NCBI RefSeq assembly: GCF_937890665.1
Contig: NZ_CALADU010000095.1
Location: 4,339 to 68,338 of the forward strand
Direction of reading: 5' to 3'
DNA length: 64,000 nucleotides
From: an uncultured Subdoligranulum sp.
GTDB lineage: Bacteria > Bacillota_A > Clostridia > Oscillospirales > Ruminococcaceae
In this document: piece after piece, positions 6,708 through 14,846 of the stretch
Position numbering within the stretch: position 1 is the first letter of the stretch
Layout: each line of letters begins with the position of its first letter
The notes under the pieces: model-generated
The model's input: the letters and a program-made list of their open reading frames with translations, nothing else
What the model was told of the DNA's origin: nothing
The model's database searches: none
Program-made: the position numbers and the translations under genes

Positions 6708-7937
6708 ATGATCGGTTTGCCACGGGCACGCGTTGCCGCTGCTTTGTCGGCAGTCTGTCTGCTTGCTTGCACAGCTTCCCTTCCGGTACGCGCCGACAAC
6801 CGGGAACAGCAGTTGGCTAACCAGCAGCAGCAAGCACAACAGGCCTACGAAAATGCACAGAACCAACTGGAGGATTTGCAAAACCAACAAGCCGAAACTG
6901 AATCGCAGATCGATCAACTGCAAGGGAAAGCCTCCGATGTTGCCGCCCAGCTTTCCAGTGTATATACCGCCCTGCAGGAGGCTGACCGAAACCTTTTGGA
7001 GCAGCAGGCTTTGGCCGACGAAGCGGCCGAAGCCTTAGCCCAGACCCAACAGGCCTATGACGACAGCCTGCTTCGCTGCAAAGAACAACTGCGGGCTATG
7101 CAAGTCTTGGAGGGTGGCGGTGCCATCGGGCTGTTGGCACAGGCGGACAGCCTGTACCAGCTATTGACCTTCACCGAAAGTTTGCAGCAAATCAGTGCCA
7201 AAAACGAGGAGATTTTGCAGGATCTGGACACACAAGCCGCCGCCTTGGAGGAGGCCAAGAAGCAAGCGGAAGCTGCCCGTCAGCAGGCAGAGGAGGCCAA
7301 AACAGCGCTGGATGCTCAGCAAAATCAGTTGAGCGATACGCAAACCCAACTGCAAACGGCTCTGCAAGACGCCAACGATGCTTTGAGCGAGCAGGAGGCC
7401 CAAGAGCAGGCCCAAGCGGTAGTCACCGAGGCCGCCAAAAAGGCCTATGAAGAAGCCACCGCCGCTTTGGATGCCTATGTGCGGGCCCAGAGCGACCGCT
7501 ATACCACCGCCGACTTAGTCCTGACCAGTCTGGACTTCCGCTGTCCTTTGGACAGTTACAGCAGCATCACTACCCGCTTTGGCGAAGCCGACTCGTGGGG
7601 CACACCGCATCGCGGCACCGACTTTGCTGCACCCAACGGAACCCCCATCTATGCCATCGCCGATGGTGTGATTAGCGCCGCAGGACCGGTGACCAGCTAC
7701 GGAAACTGTGTGCAGGTCAGCCATGGTACCGCCAGCGACGGCAACCGCTATGACAGCCTGTATGCCCACATGAGCCGAATCGCGGTCACACAGGGTCAGA
7801 GCGTCCAAAAAGGGGATGTCATCGGGTATGTGGGCAATACCGGTGATGTCTACGGCGTCAACGGAGGATACCACCTACATCTCGAGTTGCGTGTCAACGG
7901 CAACCGGGTGGATCCGCTGTCCTATGTGCCCTGCTGA
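6708..7937 (+). CDS. secreted coiled-coil M23 peptidase (EnvC-like murein hydrolase or activator)
   Basis: 409 residues. A signal peptide (about 1-29, ending PVRA) is followed by a long Gln/Glu/Ala-rich coiled coil (about 32-255) and an M23 peptidase domain (about 280-409). The latter has HRGTD, YAHMS and HLHLEL, the zinc-ligand motifs of lysostaphin-type endopeptidases. The layout is that of EnvC/PcsB-type proteins, which cut or help cut peptidoglycan during division. A GGAGG site precedes the ATG. The gene is 33 nt ahead of a second M23 gene and shares its promoter and palindrome. Catalytic ligands look complete, so it is probably an active enzyme rather than a pure activator. Confidence 0.85.
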   Translation: MIGLPRARVAAALSAVCLLACTASLPVRADNREQQLANQQQQAQQAYENAQNQLEDLQNQQAETESQIDQLQGKASDVAAQLSSVYTALQEADRNLLEQQALADEAAEALAQTQQAYDDSLLRCKEQLRAMQVLEGGGAIGLLAQADSLYQLLTFTESLQQISAKNEEILQDLDTQAAALEEAKKQAEAARQQAEEAKTALDAQQNQLSDTQTQLQTALQDANDALSEQEAQEQAQAVVTEAAKKAYEEATAALDAYVRAQSDRYTTADLVLTSLDFRCPLDSYSSITTRFGEADSWGTPHRGTDFAAPNGTPIYAIADGVISAAGPVTSYGNCVQVSHGTASDGNRYDSLYAHMSRIAVTQGQSVQKGDVIGYVGNTGDVYGVNGGYHLHLELRVNGNRVDPLSYVPC

Positions 7938-7970
7938 TTTACACTACCGAGGCGGAGGAGGCGCCGCATC

Positions 7971-9413
7971 ATGTTTCTTTCTTCCATCCTGCAAAGTACG
8001 CTGGGTGATTTTCTCTATGCCGTAGGGTTCTTTGTCGAATACAGTTTTGTGCGCTTGGTGCGCGGTCTAAAATCGATTTGGCGCTGGCTGCTGGTTTCGC
8101 TGGGCAACCTGCTGGTGGTGGCGCTTCGGCCACCGGTACAGGCATTGGTAGATTTCGGCAGCGCTTTGCGTCAGCCGGGGCAGTTGCTTCGCTATCTGCT
8201 ACCGTTGGTCGCTACAGGCGGACTGGTTTTTCTGGTCCGCGCCGGGCTCTCTCTGCCTTTCGCACTGCGGGTAGAGGTCAACGGCCAGACTGTAGGATAT
8301 GTGGCCAGTGAATCGGTTTTTGACAGCGCCCGCGCCGATGTGCTGGCCCGCGTGAACTCCGCCCGAACACTGTTGGCCGCCGACAGCGAAACTCTGGACT
8401 GGGAGATTGAACCCGGCTATACCCTTTCGGTCAGTACAGAAACGATGACCGAAACAGAGATCGCCAACGAGATCTTGCGGATCAGCGGCAGCGAGATCAC
8501 GGAAGGCACTGCCGTTTACGTAGACGGCGCCCTGCGTTTTGTCACCACCGAGGGGGATCATCTGCGCCGGTATCTGCGTACCATCGAGGAGCCTTGGGAA
8601 GATCCCACCAGCACCAGCACACGGGTTTCTTTTGCCCACGATCTCCGGTTGGTGGACGGTGTTTATCTGACGGATTCCATTACGCCCTACACCGACATTC
8701 TGCAAGATTTGCAGGCAGAGGACGGTGCCCTGCTGCAAGTTCAGGTCAACCAAACGGTGACCGAAGTGCAGGAAATCGCCTACGATACCGAAACACAGGA
8801 AGACAGCGAGATGGATTTCGGGAAGAGCGAGACGATTCAAGCCGGTGTGCCCGGCAGCCAAGCCATCACCCATGAATTGACCTATGTCAACGGAACGCTG
8901 CTGGACGATCAGGTCGTAGATGTGCAAGTGCTTCAGTCCCCCACCCCCGAGATCATTCGCCGTGGCACGCGGCTGCAAAGCGGCATGATCGGCAAACTGG
9001 GTACCGGCACCTTCATCTGGCCGGTGCCGGGCTACCGCTCCATCTCCCGTTGGGCCAACTTGAACCGCAACTCTCCCGGCTATCACCGCGGTGTGGATAT
9101 CGCGGCCCCCTACGGCACACCGATCTACGCCGCCGACAGCGGCACCGTCGTGGCAGTGGTCCATATGCATTATAGCTGGGGCAACTACGTGCAGATCGAC
9201 CACGGCAACGGATATAAGACTTTATACGCCCATATGTCCAGCTTTGCAGTCGAGCTGGGTGATACCGTCACGCAGGGTCAGGTCATTGGTTATGTGGGCA
9301 ACACCGGCAATTCCTACGGCAACCATTGCCATCTGGAAATGACCTACAACGACGTTCTATTTAGCGCCCGGGATGTTTTCCCCGATATGCCCACCAGAAA
9401 CCCTGACTTCTAA
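7971..9413 (+). CDS. membrane-anchored G5-domain M23 peptidase
   Basis: 480 residues. The N terminus has an amphipathic/hydrophobic region and one clear membrane helix (about 73-95, LLPLVATGGLVFLV). An extracellular region includes a G5 domain (about 255-330, ending PEIIRRGTR). The C-terminal M23 domain (about 345-470) has HRGVD, YAHMS and NHCHLEM. G5-M23 proteins act on the cell wall in spore formers and other Bacillota. It follows the coiled-coil M23 gene by 33 nt, so the two are one operon. It ends 18 nt before a strong terminator. Confidence 0.85.
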   Translation: MFLSSILQSTLGDFLYAVGFFVEYSFVRLVRGLKSIWRWLLVSLGNLLVVALRPPVQALVDFGSALRQPGQLLRYLLPLVATGGLVFLVRAGLSLPFALRVEVNGQTVGYVASESVFDSARADVLARVNSARTLLAADSETLDWEIEPGYTLSVSTETMTETEIANEILRISGSEITEGTAVYVDGALRFVTTEGDHLRRYLRTIEEPWEDPTSTSTRVSFAHDLRLVDGVYLTDSITPYTDILQDLQAEDGALLQVQVNQTVTEVQEIAYDTETQEDSEMDFGKSETIQAGVPGSQAITHELTYVNGTLLDDQVVDVQVLQSPTPEIIRRGTRLQSGMIGKLGTGTFIWPVPGYRSISRWANLNRNSPGYHRGVDIAAPYGTPIYAADSGTVVAVVHMHYSWGNYVQIDHGNGYKTLYAHMSSFAVELGDTVTQGQVIGYVGNTGNSYGNHCHLEMTYNDVLFSARDVFPDMPTRNPDF

Positions 9414-9430
9414 CACAAAACATTCCAAGA

Positions 9431-9480
9431 AAAAGCTCCGCCCCCAAATGCGATTGTGCGCATCTGGGGGCGGAGCTTTT
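9431..9480 (+). terminator. intrinsic terminator of the M23 operon
   Basis: A 22-bp near-perfect stem starting AAAAGCTCCGCCCCC (9431-9452 with 9459-9480, loop ATTGTG), ending in TTTT. Confidence 0.9.
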
Positions 9481-9719
9481 CGGTTGCAAATTTTAGGGGA
9501 GTAACAACTTGAACTTGAGGAATCTTTATTCAAAAGGCACGAGGCCGAATTGGTTGTCTGCGCCGGGCCGGGACATTTGCCCCTCGCATGGTCCGGCGAC
9601 AGTGAATTGGGTCTTTGGTATGTACCTTGACTTCCCTTATAGGATAACGGGCGAATGTGTCCGAGTTGTCACATGATTTTGAACCTTTTATGAATTTGGA
9701 AAAATCCGGCAAGTCGCTT
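9481..9719. other. 239-bp intergenic region with no recognised feature
   Basis: It lies between the terminator of the M23 operon and the 3' end of metI. I see no ORF with a ribosome site, no tRNA and no clear hairpin. It may hold the untranslated tail of the met mRNA. Confidence 0.4.
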
Positions 9720-10411
9720 TCAGCGCTGGATCCGCTTGTCGCAGCGGTTGGCCAGATAGGTTCCCACGGTTTGCAGAATCTGTACCAGAATGACCAGCAA
9801 AGCGGTAGCGAAGATTTCCAGCAGACCGTTGAAGCGATAGTAGCCGTAGTTGATGGCGATTTTGCCCAAACCACCGCCGCCGATAATAGCTGCCATAGCG
9901 CCATAGCCCATGATGGTGGTGGTGGCAATGGTCACGTTGGCGATCAAACTGGGCATACTCTCAGGAATCATGACTTTGGTAATGATCTGCAGCGGTGTGG
10001 CGCCCATGCTTTGGGCCGCTTCGATCACACCGGCATCCACCTCTCGGATGCTGGTTTCCACCAGACGGGAAACAAAGGGAAAAGAAGCAATGACCAACGG
10101 CACAATCGAAGCCGGCGTACCGATAGAAGTCCCCAGCAGCAGCCGGGACAGCGGGATGACAATGATCATCAAAATCAGGAACGGCACACTGCGCAGCAGG
10201 TTGATCACTGCATTGAGCAGGCTCATAAACCAACGCGGCAAAGGCCGAATGCCGCCGGCTTCACCCGTCACAAGGCAGACGCCCAACCGAAAACCAAGGC
10301 CAACAAAGTGGCTACGGCCGTGGACCAGATGGTTTCCCACGTTTCAAAGGGGATGGTGGGCAATACCTGCAAAAAAGTAGCCCACTCTTTACTTGCCAAC
10401 AATTCTGCCAT
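9720..10411 (-). pseudogene. metI: methionine ABC transporter permease MetI, frameshifted near the N terminus
   Basis: Starts at an ATG overlapping the metN stop (TGATG) and reads MAELLASKEWATFLQVLP and on to LALVFGW. A 1-frame change near 10280 follows, after which the other frame continues GVCLVTGEAGG and a complete permease with about five membrane helices and the MetI signature (EAAQSMGATPLQII). The span of 692 nt becomes 699 (233 codons) if one copy of a 7-bp unit, TGGGCGC, is restored, which matches the usual MetI length and the expected GWALGVCL sequence. MetI forms the membrane channel for D/L-methionine uptake with MetN and MetQ. The defect is either a real slippage deletion or a sequence error. 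Confidence 0.85.
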
Positions 10412-11409
10412 CAGCCGTTCACCTCCTCACAGGTAATGCCGGGATAGTTCCGAATGTACTCCATCGCTTTGTCTGCGGTTTCATCTTCCGGCAAAGCCAA
10501 CAGCATGCTGCCCAGCGTCTGCCCATTTACCACCCGGGTATCTGCTGCCAAAATCGACACCAGCGCGCCGCACTGGATGGCCAAGCTGGCCACCAGCGGT
10601 TTGTCGGTGGTCTGGGTACCGTTGAACGCTACCCGGACCAGCTTGTGCCCCGGCATAGCTTCCGCCTTGGGCGCCCCAGCCGGATAGACCAGCCGCCGCG
10701 CCGCATCGGAGGTGGGGTGGCTGAAGATTGCCTGTACCTCCCCTTCTTCCACTACGGTACCTTCATCCAGAATCGCCACACGGTTGCAGATTTCCTCCAC
10801 AACGCTCATCTGGTGGGTGATGACCACCACCGTAATCCCCAGCTCCCGGTTGATCTTCTGGATCAACTGCAGGATGGCGTGGGTAGTGTTGGGGTCCAGC
10901 GCACTGGTCGCCTCGTCGCACAGCAAAACTTTGGGATTGGTAGCCAGCGCACGGGCAATGGCAATGCGCTGTTTCTGTCCGCCGGAGAGCTGGGCCGGAT
11001 AGGCTTCCGCTTTATCCGGCAAGCCCACCAATTCCAGCAGTTCCCGGGCACGGGTTTCCGCCTTTTCCTTCGGCACTTTGGCCAGCTCCATCGGGAACAT
11101 AATGTTGCGCAGGCAGGTGCGCTGCATCAGCAGGTTGAACTGCTGAAAGATCATCGTGATGTCGCGGCGTGCCGCACGCAGTTCAGCCGCACTGAGCTGC
11201 TGCATCTGGTGGCCGTCCACCACCACATTGCCTTCATCGGGTCGTTCCAGCATATTGATGCAGCGCACCAAGGTGGATTTGCCTGCACCGGACATGCCGA
11301 TGATGCCGTAGATATCTCCGTCCCGGATGGTCAGGTTGATATCGTTCAAGGCGACGACCGTACCGCTTTTGGTGGCAAAGCGTTTGGTCAGGTGTTGCAA
11401 TTCGATCAT
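10411..11409 (-). CDS. metN: methionine ABC transporter ATP-binding protein MetN
   Basis: 332 residues. It has Walker A GMSGAGKST, signature LSGGQKQR, Walker B VLLCDEATSALD and a C-terminal NIL/ACT-like domain (about 255-332, SMLLALPEDE) that senses methionine in MetN proteins. It powers uptake of methionine by MetI, with MetQ supplying the substrate. It sits second in metQ-metN-metI, overlaps metI by one base, and follows metQ after a 103-nt gap that holds a hairpin. Confidence 0.95.
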   Translation of the reverse strand: MIELQHLTKRFATKSGTVVALNDINLTIRDGDIYGIIGMSGAGKSTLVRCINMLERPDEGNVVVDGHQMQQLSAAELRAARRDITMIFQQFNLLMQRTCLRNIMFPMELAKVPKEKAETRARELLELVGLPDKAEAYPAQLSGGQKQRIAIARALATNPKVLLCDEATSALDPNTTHAILQLIQKINRELGITVVVITHQMSVVEEICNRVAILDEGTVVEEGEVQAIFSHPTSDAARRLVYPAGAPKAEAMPGHKLVRVAFNGTQTTDKPLVASLAIQCGALVSILAADTRVVNGQTLGSMLLALPEDETADKAMEYIRNYPGITCEEVNG

Positions 11410-11430
11410 GGGTTTTCCCCCTCATTCTAC

Positions 11431-11463
11431 AATAGGGAACGGGACCAACGCCCGTTCCCTATT
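11431..11463 (-). promoter_or_regulatory. intercistronic hairpin between metQ and metN
   Basis: Perfect 13-bp stem AATAGGGAACGGG/CCCGTTCCCTATT with a 7-nt loop. No U tract follows on the minus strand, so it is more likely an mRNA 3'-end stabiliser, raising binding protein over ABC subunits, than a terminator. Confidence 0.5.
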
Positions 11464-11512
11464 GATTGTACCTTACATGCCCCGGGCTTGCAAGGCTTTT
11501 TGCCGTTTTTAC

Positions 11513-12391
11513 TTAGAAAAGGGCCACAACAGCGCCGTCATAGGTCTCGTTGATGTAATCCTTGACTTCCTGACTCTGCAAAGCCTGCAGCAGAGCCTGT
11601 ACGCCGGGGTTATTTTCGTTGCCTTCCTTGACCACCAGCACATTGGCGTAGGTCTGGGCCGCTTCCGAGGAAGCATCCTCGGTGGCCAGCGCGTCATTGC
11701 CTACCGAGAAGCCGGCTTCCAACGCATAGTTGCCGTTCATCACCGCGTAGTCTACATCCGCCAGCGTACGGGGCAACTGAGCAGCTTCCAGTTCCTTTAC
11801 CTCCACATTGTGGGGATTTTCGGTAATGTCATTGACGGTGGCAGTCAGACCCGCATCCTCCCGGATGGTGATGATGCCCTGTGCAGCCAGAAGCTGCAAC
11901 GCACGGGCTTCGTTGGTGGTGTCGTTGGGCACCGTGATAACCGCGCCGTCAGGGATCTCCTCCAGACTCTGACTCTTGCCGGGGTAGATGCCCAGCGGCT
12001 CGTAGTGAATGTCACCTACGCTGACCAGATGGGTGCCGTTTTCCTCGTTAAAGGAGTCGAGGTAGGGCTGATGCTGGAAGTAGTTCGCGTCCACTTCACC
12101 GCTTTCGGTGACCATATTGGGCTGCACATAATCGCTGAACTCAACGATTTCCAGCGTAATGCCCTGCTCTGCCAGCAGTTCCTTGGCCACATTGAGGATC
12201 TCGGCGTGAGGCGTGGGAGAGGCCGCCACCTTGATGGTAGTCCCGGCCAAATCGCTGCCAGTCTCCGCCGTAGAGGCAGCTTCCGAGGAAGCCGAGGTCG
12301 CGGTGGATTCGGAAACAGAAGCGGTAGAACCGCAGGCGGCAAGGCTAAGAGCCAGCGTACCGGCCAGAGCAGCAGAAATCAACTTTTTCAT
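11513..12391 (-). CDS. metQ: methionine-binding lipoprotein MetQ
   Basis: 292 residues. The lipoprotein signal peptide has a lipobox (LSLAAC-GS, Cys about 20) and a Ser/Ala/Thr-rich linker. The NlpA/MetQ domain includes IKVAASPTPHAEIL, YVQPN, DANYFQHQPYLD and VPNDTTNEARAL, all conserved in methionine-binding proteins. It is anchored on the outer face of the membrane and hands methionine to MetI/MetN. It is the first gene after a 340-nt leader with a putative attenuator. A GGAGAT-type site precedes the ATG. Confidence 0.95.
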   Translation of the reverse strand: MKKLISAALAGTLALSLAACGSTASVSESTATSASSEAASTAETGSDLAGTTIKVAASPTPHAEILNVAKELLAEQGITLEIVEFSDYVQPNMVTESGEVDANYFQHQPYLDSFNEENGTHLVSVGDIHYEPLGIYPGKSQSLEEIPDGAVITVPNDTTNEARALQLLAAQGIITIREDAGLTATVNDITENPHNVEVKELEAAQLPRTLADVDYAVMNGNYALEAGFSVGNDALATEDASSEAAQTYANVLVVKEGNENNPGVQALLQALQSQEVKDYINETYDGAVVALF

Positions 12392-12455
12392 AGGTAAAAT
12401 CTCCTTTTCATTTGGTTGTGTGGTGTTGTGTGCGGGCAGGTCCCTCTACCTGCCG

Positions 12456-12500
12456 TCACATTCGCACACCGGGCTGTTTGTATACCGGACCACGTTCCAT
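12456..12500 (-). CDS. possible 14-residue leader ORF just upstream of metQ
   Basis: An ATG 9 nt after a strong AAGGAGG encodes MERGPVYKQPGVRM and stops. It lies between the leader terminator and metQ. The strong ribosome site argues for translation; the only sulfur residue besides the start is the last codon (Met). It could tune metQ expression or be meaningless. Confidence 0.4.
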   Translation of the reverse strand: MERGPVYKQPGVRM

Positions 12501-12538
12501 TACAATGTCCTCCTTATCGGATTAGAAGCCAAAACAAA

Positions 12539-12570
12539 AGCGGGGCGCCGAACCGCTTCGGCACCCCGCT
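12539..12570 (-). terminator. leader terminator of the metQNI operon (attenuator)
   Basis: On the minus strand, AGCGGGGTGCCGAA pairs with TTCGGCGCCCCGCT around GCGG (14 bp, one G-T pair), followed by TTTGTTTT. It lies 148 nt before the metQ start and about 160 nt after the promoter. The 5' arm plus loop contains GCCGAAGC, the exact complement of GCTTCGGC (12624-12631) in the upstream leader ORF, so the two structures exclude each other. Confidence 0.8.
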
Positions 12571-12582
12571 GTGTTCCTTTCT

Positions 12583-12678
12583 TTACGCGCCCAAATTCGC
12601 GCACGAGAAGGCAAGCACAGGCCGCCGAAGCAAACTGCACATGCACATCATCATGCCAAAGTGACGGCTACGGTTCAT
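12583..12678 (-). CDS. Met/Cys-rich leader peptide upstream of metQNI
   Basis: 31 codons in the mRNA leader: MNRSRHFG, then MMMCMC, then SLLRRP... and a second Cys, ending 12 nt before the terminator. Five Met and three Cys codons in 31 is striking ahead of a methionine transporter. An ACAGG weak ribosome site precedes the first ATG; internal ATGs at 12654 are alternatives. Just after the Met/Cys run the mRNA carries GCTTCGGC, which can pair with the 5' arm of the terminator. A ribosome stalled on Met or Cys codons would leave this segment free to form an antiterminator. This mechanism is inferred from arrangement. Confidence 0.6.
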   Translation of the reverse strand: MNRSRHFGMMMCMCSLLRRPVLAFSCANLGA

Positions 12679-12737
12679 CGCCTGTGTTCCCCTTTTTTGC
12701 AAATTGGGCAAGCCGGTAAACGGCTTCTCTGGCTATG

Positions 12738-12766
12738 AGTATAGACTTGTTTGCGGCATCTGTCAA
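12738..12766 (-). promoter_or_regulatory. promoter of the metQNI operon
   Basis: TTGACA (12761-12766), 17-bp spacer, TATACT (12738-12743) on the minus strand. The start near 12731 gives a leader of about 340 nt. Confidence 0.8.
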
Positions 12767-12834
12767 CACTTTTTGCATAAAATGTGTCTAAAATCAGAAT
12801 TTTATACAAACCAAGGCAAAAATCCACAAAGGGC

Positions 12835-12863
12835 TTGCCAATTTCCTACAAATATGGTATGGT
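12835..12863 (+). promoter_or_regulatory. promoter of the Rrf2-family regulator gene
   Basis: TTGCCA, 17-bp spacer, TATGGT, 35 nt before the start codon and divergent from the met operon promoter. Confidence 0.5.
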
Positions 12864-12898
12864 AATGGTAATCCAACACAAAGAAAGAGGCAACCCAG

Positions 12899-13324
12899 AT
12901 GAAATTTTCGACCCGCGACCGTTACGCTTTGCGCCTGATGGTGGAGCTGGCCAACCACGGCGAGACACTGGTACCCCTGAAAGAGATCAGCGATACCCAG
13001 CAGATCAGCCTAAAATATCTGGAACAGATCATCACGCCCCTTGCCAAAGCCGGGCTGGTCACCAGCGTCCGCGGGGCACAGGGCGGGTATCGGCTGGCGC
13101 GCCCCGCCGAGCAGATCACTGCCGGGGAAATTTTGCGTGCAGTGGAGGGCGAGCTGACTGCCATCCCCTGCCTTGGCGCCAACGTGGATTGTCCCCGCCG
13201 AGATCAATGCCAGACCTTAGATTTTTGGTGTGGTCTGAACGACCTGATCAACGACTATGTGGACGGCATTAGCCTTGCCCGTCTACAAGCCGGGCAGCAA
13301 AAAAACAAATCAACCGCAGAATAA
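12899..13324 (+). CDS. Rrf2-family transcriptional regulator (IscR/CymR type)
   Basis: 141 residues. The N-terminal winged helix begins MKFSTRDRYALRLMVELA and includes QISLKYLEQI and VRGAQGGYRLARP, typical of Rrf2 proteins. Three cysteines (Cys about 91, 99 and 105 in PCLGANVDCPRRDQC) have the spacing used by IscR-like members to hold an Fe-S cluster, while CymR members control cysteine metabolism without a cluster. It is divergent from the methionine transporter, so it could regulate sulfur amino-acid uptake or iron-sulfur genes elsewhere. No iscS/sufS gene follows within the window. Confidence 0.9.
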   Translation: MKFSTRDRYALRLMVELANHGETLVPLKEISDTQQISLKYLEQIITPLAKAGLVTSVRGAQGGYRLARPAEQITAGEILRAVEGELTAIPCLGANVDCPRRDQCQTLDFWCGLNDLINDYVDGISLARLQAGQQKNKSTAE

Positions 13325-13328
13325 GAAA

Positions 13329-13365
13329 AGCCCTCGCAGCATTCCGTTGGGATGCTGTGGGGGCT
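13329..13365. terminator. terminator between convergent Rrf2 and SGNH genes
   Basis: AGCCCTCGCAGCAT pairs with ATGCTGTGGGGGCT with two wobble pairs around a 9-nt loop, four nt after the regulator stop codon. Confidence 0.65.
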
Positions 13366-13383
13366 AAGTATTTGTACCAGAAA

Positions 13384-14670
13384 TCAGGCGGTTTCGTTGC
13401 CGTCTGTTTCGGCTGTGTTATCGGTTCCGGAGTTCTGCTCACCGTCGCCGGAACTCGATCCACCAGAAGGCGAATCGGTAGACTCCGGAGGCGGCGCCTC
13501 CGTCGGCACCGGTGTAGGAGTAGCCGGTACCGGCGTGGGGGTAGCCGGTTCGGGAGTAGGTGCTTCCGTGGGCACCGGGGTGGGTGCCTGTGTCGGTACT
13601 GGCGTAGGCGCCTGCGTCGGAACCGGAGTCGGCGCTACCGTCGGCGCCGCCGTAGGTGCCGGGGTAACCACAACCTCCGACGAGGAGGACTGCGACTGGC
13701 TCTGCGCCGCACTGGACGACGAGGTGTTGGTCACCGTAGACGCCGTGGAAGAGGAAACATCCTTATCCCCGATGTGCTTTGCCACATTTTTTACGGTAGG
13801 ACGATCATCTTCGGTAATATAGCTGTGGGTACGCACATAGTCGAACAGTTCTTCCATCGCTGCCTTGGTCAAGTGGATTCCGTCGCTGGATTCCACGTAT
13901 CCGCTCTTGGCGTAACCGGTGGAAGAATCCTTGAGCACCTCAGCGCTGTTCAAGAATTTCCAATCATTTTCTTTGCACATCTCCACCAGCGCTTTGTTGT
14001 ACTCGTCCACCTGCGTCTGGGTCAAGTTCTGGTTGGAGTGTACCTTGCCCAGCGGCGGGATGGAATTCACAATGATGTCCACACTGGGATAGGCTTCCAC
14101 GATGGTTTCGATGCCCGCCTGATAGTTCTCTACAAATTTTTCTGCCGAATAGCTGGGGCTCAAATCGTTGGTGCCGAAGGTCAAAATCACACGGCGCGGC
14201 TGCATCAAGGCCACGGCTTTGGCCATTGTCACATAATTGGAATAGCCCTGTAACTGCACACAAGCATAGGTAGCCAGCGAACGGGCACTCATGCCCACCG
14301 AGCCAATGGCATTGTCGTAGGTGCAGTAATCGAACATGCGGTACATACGCGCCGTGTTGCTGTCCCCTAGGAAAAGGGTCTCATCCACATAACTCTGCCC
14401 GGCATCCTCGCTCTCTTCCAAAATCGTGGAAGAATACTGCGTTGCATCGATAGTATTTTCGTCCTTATTGTACCCGCTTTCGGTCACAAGGGACTCGCTG
14501 TCCGAGGTTACCTCTTCCTCCGAGGCGAACAAATCCAGACCGCCCACCAATACAAAGGATATAGCTACGCTGACCAGCAGCATCAGACTGCACAAACCCA
14601 TGACAAGGTACATCTTGCTGCGGAGATCCAGCGGCATCTTTTTTGCATTTTGCTTTGTTTTGCGTGCCAT
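13384..14670 (-). CDS. membrane-anchored SGNH/GDSL hydrolase with Pro-Thr-rich tail
   Basis: 428 residues from MARKTKQN, chosen because AAAGGAAACGC lies just upstream; an earlier in-frame ATG has no such site. A Lys/Arg-rich cytoplasmic end and one membrane helix (about 20-42) are followed by an extracellular SGNH domain with FLGDSNTAR (block I), GTNDL (block III) and DGIHLTKAA (block V, catalytic Asp/His). The last 110 residues are low complexity: Ser-rich, then repeats of PTPVPTQA/PTPVPTEA, then acidic. Such enzymes remove acyl groups from glycans or lipids at the cell surface. The Pro-Thr tail may span the wall. Substrate unknown. Confidence 0.8.
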   Translation of the reverse strand: MARKTKQNAKKMPLDLRSKMYLVMGLCSLMLLVSVAISFVLVGGLDLFASEEEVTSDSESLVTESGYNKDENTIDATQYSSTILEESEDAGQSYVDETLFLGDSNTARMYRMFDYCTYDNAIGSVGMSARSLATYACVQLQGYSNYVTMAKAVALMQPRRVILTFGTNDLSPSYSAEKFVENYQAGIETIVEAYPSVDIIVNSIPPLGKVHSNQNLTQTQVDEYNKALVEMCKENDWKFLNSAEVLKDSSTGYAKSGYVESSDGIHLTKAAMEELFDYVRTHSYITEDDRPTVKNVAKHIGDKDVSSSTASTVTNTSSSSAAQSQSQSSSSEVVVTPAPTAAPTVAPTPVPTQAPTPVPTQAPTPVPTEAPTPEPATPTPVPATPTPVPTEAPPPESTDSPSGGSSSGDGEQNSGTDNTAETDGNETA

Positions 14671-14809
14671 TGCGTTTCCTTTCGCGCAAAGGGACTTTCT
14701 GTGCGCCCCCATTTTTCTGTACAACGCTTTTACATATATCGTCTATTGTACACTATTTTTGCCGCAAGCGCCAGTGTTTTCGCAATTTTTACATATTTTA
14801 GCGCGCAAA

Positions 14810-14840
14810 AGACAAACCCCTGCAGATGCAGGGGTCTTTT
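14810..14840 (-). terminator. intrinsic terminator of the ECF S-component gene
   Basis: ACCCCTGCA pairs with TGCAGGGGT; on the minus strand it is followed by TTTGTCTTTT just after the stop at 14847. Confidence 0.75.
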
Positions 14841-14846
14841 CTTAGT

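Noticed and set aside
12392..12730. SAM-I riboswitch or T-box in the metQ leader
   Set aside because: No GATGAAGCC...GGCAACC-like core of SAM-I and no TGGNACCGCG T-box sequence; the Met/Cys ORF plus overlapping pairings explains the terminator better.
13384..13720. Phage tail-fibre-like or CRISPR-like repeat in the PTPVPT-coding region
   Set aside because: The repeats are short, in frame and code for a Pro-Thr linker of the SGNH hydrolase; no spacer structure.
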